A DNA stretch of 6,885 nt, taken from Burkholderiaceae bacterium (GTDB taxonomy: Bacteria > Pseudomonadota > Gammaproteobacteria > Burkholderiales > Burkholderiaceae_D). The stretch spans positions 1 to 6,885 of the forward strand of contig JAISIS010000118.1 in the NCBI GenBank assembly GCA_031261905.1, in the 5' to 3' direction. Of this stretch, positions 6,049-6,885 are shown piece after piece. A model generated the notes under the pieces. The model made no database searches, was not told where the DNA came from, and saw only the letters and a program-made list of their open reading frames with translations. The position numbers and the translations under genes are program-made. Position 1 is the stretch's first letter. The number at the start of each line of letters is the position of its first letter.

Positions 6049-6624
6049 TTATATCACCAGCGGATCAACCGTCAGCGCCCGGATATCGGGAAGATTGCGC
6101 CAGTAGCCTTCAATATCCATCCCGAAGCCGATAACAAATTTGTTGGGCAGGGTCATGCCGATATGATCCGGCGTGACCGGTTTTTTCGCGCCGAGTTGCT
6201 TATCGGCAAAAACCGCCAGCAGTACTTTGGCCGCGCCCATATCCAGCAGCCGCCTTTGCACGTGCGCCAGCGTTTCGCCTTCGTCCAGAATATCATCAAG
6301 CACAACAATCACGCGGTTCATGACGTTTTGCCTGGGAATCACTTTCCAGATCACTTCACTGCCGTGGTCTTCGTTCCCGTAACGCGAGACATGAATAAAG
6401 TCAAATTCCAGCGGAAAAGTCAGGTGTGGCAGCAATTGCCCGGAAAAAACGACAGCACCACCCATGACTCCCAGAAAAAGGGGGAATGACCCGGGTTCAA
6501 GATTATTGAAACGGTCATTCAGTTCGGCTGCAATTTTGGCGACAGCCGCCTGCACCTGTTCCGGCGTGCAAATCTGTTCAGTGCTTGCCAGGATTTTTTT
6601 TGCGCGTTCATTATGAGAGTCCAT
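6049..6624 (-). CDS. hpt: Hypoxanthine-guanine phosphoribosyltransferase
   Basis: This cytoplasmic purine-salvage enzyme joins hypoxanthine or guanine with PRPP to give IMP or GMP plus pyrophosphate. The 191-residue product is of type I PRTase size. It shows the PPi-binding loop region FLGVMGGAVVFSGQL (residues 50-64), the flexible-loop area FDFIHVSRYGNED (74-86), the PRPP-binding signature VVLDDILDEGETL (107-119) with paired acidic residues Asp110/Asp111, and the purine-binding end NKFVIGFGMDIEGYWRNLPD (161-180), where Lys162 and Asp170 are expected to matter. The DEGETL form is that of the beta/gamma-proteobacterial HGPRT group rather than of E. coli Hpt (DSGNTL). The ATG at 6624 is taken because the protein then has normal length, though only AAAG resembles a ribosome site upstream. 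The gene converges on parB with a 29-nt gap, and its promoter should lie in the shared region 6625-6770. Confidence 0.93.
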   Translation of the reverse strand: MDSHNERAKKILASTEQICTPEQVQAAVAKIAAELNDRFNNLEPGSFPLFLGVMGGAVVFSGQLLPHLTFPLEFDFIHVSRYGNEDHGSEVIWKVIPRQNVMNRVIVVLDDILDEGETLAHVQRRLLDMGAAKVLLAVFADKQLGAKKPVTPDHIGMTLPNKFVIGFGMDIEGYWRNLPDIRALTVDPLVI

Positions 6625-6666
6625 AGGCGTGCTTTACAAGAAAAATGGCAGGTTTGAAAATTCAGG

Positions 6667-6696
6667 ATACTATAATAGTATAAAGTATGGATACTT
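6667..6696. repeat. Two adjacent palindromes in the hpt / aminopeptidase divergent region
   Basis: ATACTA-TAA-TAGTAT (6667-6681) and AAGTAT-GG-ATACTT (6683-6696) are both perfect inverted repeats, one base apart, built from the same ATACT/AGTAT half-site. TATAAT (6671-6676) lies within the first, so the element probably overlaps promoter -10 sequences of one or both divergent genes. An operator for an unidentified regulator is the simplest reading. The rest of 6625-6770 shows no gene. Confidence 0.5.
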
Positions 6697-6770
6697 CACG
6701 GTGAGGATGCGATGTATTTCCTGCGGCACTCCTGCCTAAGTTTCATCACTGTATTGCCGCCGGGAGGAAA

Positions 6771-6885
6771 ATGTCAGTGCATTCTGAATCAGACACGGTT
6801 ATTACCCAAAGAATCAGCCTGTTACGCCGCGCCATGCTGGAAAAGGCAGTTGATGCCTGTATCATTCCGACCGCTGACCCGCATC
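6771..6885 (+). CDS. Xaa-Pro aminopeptidase (M24B family), N-terminal fragment, cut by window edge
   Basis: Only the first 38 codons are inside the window. The segment RISLLRRAMLEKAVDACIIP (residues 14-33) followed by TADPH is the start of a creatinase/prolidase N-terminal domain. It is close to the R-x-x-x-LR-x-x-M-x-x-x-x-x-DA-x-I-[VI]P-[ST]-x-DPH pattern of aminopeptidase P (PepP-like) proteins, which remove an N-terminal residue before proline with a two-metal M24 catalytic domain. The catalytic domain lies outside the window, so activity cannot be checked. GGGAGG at 6762-6767 is a strong ribosome site only 3 nt before the ATG. An in-frame GTG at 6777, 9 nt away, is an alternative start. 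The gene is divergent from hpt and has 146 bp between starts. Confidence 0.75.
   Translation, partial: MSVHSESDTVITQRISLLRRAMLEKAVDACIIPTADPH

Noticed and set aside
6259..6264. CACGTG inside hpt as a further parS
   Set aside because: The flanks read TTTG and CGCC, not GTTn and nAAC, so it lacks the parS arms; it is coding sequence.
6654..6676. TTGAAA plus perfect TATAAT as an aminopeptidase promoter
   Set aside because: The spacer is only 11 bp; pairing with the nearby TATAAA gives 19 bp, so no well-spaced promoter can be stated.
6712..6885. Open frame from ATG 6712 with GTGAGG upstream, running off the right edge
   Set aside because: It overlaps the aminopeptidase in another frame, its product has no recognisable pattern, and the 6771 frame shows a clear family motif.
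1..6885. CRISPR arrays, insertion sequences, tRNA or rRNA genes
   Set aside because: No spaced identical repeats, transposase frames, terminal inverted repeats or tRNA/rRNA signatures were seen on either strand.

Overview
The window looks like a bacterial chromosomal maintenance locus: mnmG-rsmG-parA-parB on the + strand, flanked by a malic enzyme gene (maeB, minus strand, cut by the left edge), an HGPRT-type purine salvage gene (hpt, minus strand) and the first codons of an M24-type Xaa-Pro aminopeptidase (+ strand, cut by the right edge). The wording of the proteins (MnmG with PCWITHTN and STWVHPH, ParB starting with a Lys run then GLGRGLDALLG, the DDILDEGETL type of HGPRT) resembles Burkholderiales in the Betaproteobacteria. 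The moderate GC content would suit a lower-GC Oxalobacteraceae-like member better than Burkholderia. This placement is from memory of protein families, not from a search.

Layout: 1-1097 maeB, partial and leftward. 1098-1669 is an AT-rich intergenic region without a gene. It holds a 13-mer-like AT-rich stretch, one perfect DnaA box (1251-1259), a perfect IHF consensus (1278-1290), a second DnaA box of the TTWTNCACA type (1397-1405), a one-mismatch box, several short inverted or tandem repeats, and two centromere-like parS sites 18 bp apart (1619-1634 and 1637-1652) just before mnmG. 1670-3595 is mnmG, 3592-4272 rsmG (ATGA overlap), 4322-5092 parA and 5138-6019 parB, then a possible terminator. 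6049-6624 is hpt, converging on parB. 6625-6770 is a divergent intergenic region with paired palindromes. 6771 to the right edge is the aminopeptidase start.

How it works together: ParB should load on the parS pair and ParA should move or position the loaded DNA, so the cis sites and their trans-acting proteins sit in one 4.4-kb unit. MnmG (tRNA wobble uridine modification) and RsmG (16S rRNA m7G527) are the usual co-transcribed neighbours of parAB near bacterial origins. The intergenic region has an arrangement like E. coli oriC (13-mer, R1-like box, IHF site, R4-like box). It is the most interesting part of the window: a candidate replication origin, or a relic of one, directly beside parS. 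All six genes belong to well-known families; the novelty, if any, is in the non-coding region.
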